Shown piece after piece: positions 63,801 to 64,000 of a stretch of 64,000 bases of DNA (the stretch's first letter is position 1; every line of letters starts with the position of its first letter). The position numbers were made by a program, and so were the translations under genes. The notes under the pieces are model-generated. The model was not told where the DNA came from and did no database searches. It worked only from the letters and a program-made list of their open reading frames with translations. The DNA is from Protula sp. h YS-2021 (lineage: Eukaryota; Annelida; Polychaeta; Sabellida; Serpulidae): positions 1-64,000 of the forward strand of contig CATKHT010000066.1 of assembly GCA_949752745.1 (NCBI GenBank). Direction: 5' to 3'.

Positions 63801-64000
63801 TTTTTCTGACCACTACACTTTACCACTGCACAAATGCTCAATACCAGCGAAATGGACATCGCATAAAAACTATTTTACTTACCACCTTTTGTTTCTTCTG
63901 TCAGCGCGCAAAACCTTTCCAAGACATGGTGCTGTTGCTCTTGCATAAGGTCCTCCTCCCTTACAGCTGTTGATGGAATAGGCCGCTGCCGAGATGTTAC
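57617..64000 (-). CDS. Tyrosine-recombinase-like nuclear protein with zinc fingers and Myb-like tail, 5' incomplete
   Basis: Exons joined: >64000-63883, 62105-59325, 59040-58972, 58681-58406, 58200-58087, 57843-57617 (stop). All five introns are phase 1 and GT-AG. In order: a Ser/Lys-rich disordered region with repeated RRPAVKSSQRSG, a C2H2-type finger (CFFCHKLIARVAEHCTGVH), a C2HC finger (CPYCKAMITKENFARHQRRE), and a tyrosine-recombinase-like domain with NRKRSGEV, STNMRKHLATM and FMGHDIRVHRDYYRLP. An acidic segment and two Myb/SANT-like modules (RPHFSEVEVALMKTIFKKEL; RPWTTEEKEAVHKHFQGHI) follow. Similar multi-domain proteins occur in fish and invertebrates without an assigned role; a domesticated recombinase is my reading. 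Confidence 0.8.
58087..58200 (-). CDS. Recombinase-like gene, basic linker exon
   Basis: Encodes DEVEYEIPLPVTSVSSLMKK then KRKKSGHSRRSESPKKTK, a likely nuclear localisation signal. Both boundaries are phase 1. Confidence 0.75.
58406..58681 (-). CDS. Recombinase-like gene, first Myb/SANT-like exon
   Basis: Encodes GDQATRPHFSEVEVALMKTI through RSVREIFNFLKAQKKKS, then an Ala/Pro/Ser tail. Donor tcag|gtacaa. Confidence 0.8.
58972..59040 (-). CDS. Recombinase-like gene, acidic exon
   Basis: 69 bases encoding DVEESDGEGEVDVIRETEQR and LL. Acceptor ttcgcag|, donor ctgg|gtaaga. Confidence 0.75.
59325..62105 (-). CDS. Recombinase-like gene, main exon
   Basis: 2,781 bases, open throughout, from acceptor attgcag| to donor gaaa|gtaggt. 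It holds the disordered region, both zinc fingers (about 61.05 and 60.77 kb) and the recombinase core (59.97-59.48 kb). Catalytic positions seen: the first Arg in KRSGEV, the second Arg in NMRKH, His in MGHD, and the Tyr pair in DYYRLP. The usual His three residues before the second Arg is Thr. Confidence 0.88.
62336..63430. repeat. ~214-bp tandem array in an intron
   Basis: Five units of gtatcaacatattgcagtga ... gagaaaggggcggggtgag ... caagtacacatttttgattc, each with a G-run. It lies in the intron between exons 63883 and 62105 of the recombinase-like gene. Confidence 0.9.
63595..63715. repeat. Fragment of a purine-tract interspersed repeat
   Basis: tgtaaagtttcgtgaagctc ... tttttgagatatcgcccaga, then acggacagacgaacggacag and ctccctactaacacc. 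The same type of 3' module as elsewhere in the window. Confidence 0.5.
63883..64000 (-). CDS. Recombinase-like gene, partial upstream exon
   Basis: Open from the window edge (IPSTAVREEDLMQEQQHHVL ... LTEETKG), ending ggtg|gtaagt in phase 1, which joins the AG of the 62105 exon as GAG. Confidence 0.75.

Overview
This is a stretch of animal nuclear DNA, almost certainly from an invertebrate. It has two spliced host genes with short GT-AG introns, one intronless host gene, a truncated non-LTR retrotransposon, many non-coding tandem and interspersed repeats, and a complete Polinton/Maverick (a virus-like DNA transposon) of about 17 kb. I cannot name the species. The gene families and repeat load would fit a marine invertebrate, but nothing here decides the phylum.

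Layout. 129-12937 (minus strand): 17 exons of an ANKFY1/Rabankyrin-5 orthologue (coiled coil, BTB, ankyrin repeats). The FYVE end lies beyond the left edge and the first short coding exon was not found. Splice phases agree across all exons except two, each off by one base. One intron carries a roughly 127-bp minisatellite made from the end of the neighbouring exon plus its splice donor. 12.9-20.4 kb: repeats, a CR1/L2-like reverse transcriptase fragment and a terminal-inverted-repeat element. 20378-21046 (minus): a COA7-like Sel1-repeat protein. 21-27.7 kb: small inverted-repeat elements and simple repeat families. 27745-44737: the Polinton, flanked by the 6-bp duplication AAGAAC and starting and ending AG...CT. 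44.7-57.6 kb: several tandem arrays; the last has roughly 1-kb units that carry copies of the last exon of the adjacent gene. 57617-64000 (minus): a spliced gene for a tyrosine-recombinase-like protein with zinc fingers and two C-terminal Myb/SANT-like modules; its 5' end is outside the window.

The Polinton. The left arm reads rightward: protein-primed DNA polymerase B, a PC4/SUB1-like protein and three further small ORFs that look PC4-like, one broken by an in-frame stop. The right arm reads leftward. One packed block is integrase, packaging ATPase, two small ORFs, a lipid-anchor-like small ORF, penton, a pVI-like basic protein, major capsid and adenain-like protease; four of the eight junctions are 4-bp ATGA stop/start overlaps. 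Outside that block are five accessory genes: a Cys-rich ORF, a NADAR/YbiA-family protein, a spliced acidic ORF, a PC4-like protein with a zinc-ribbon tail, and an unknown ORF. The terminal repeats are packed with consensus host sites: four TGACGTCA (CRE) on each end, 18-bp-spaced ACCGGAAGT (ETS) sites, and a perfect Maf/AP-1 site TGCTGAGTCAGCA near each end. TATA boxes precede several genes, and three of them contain the stop codon of the gene upstream.

Most likely to be new: the NADAR gene as Polinton cargo, the host-like enhancer design of the terminal repeats, the stop-in-TATA and ATGA compaction, and two separate cases in which a satellite array has captured the end of an adjacent coding exon.
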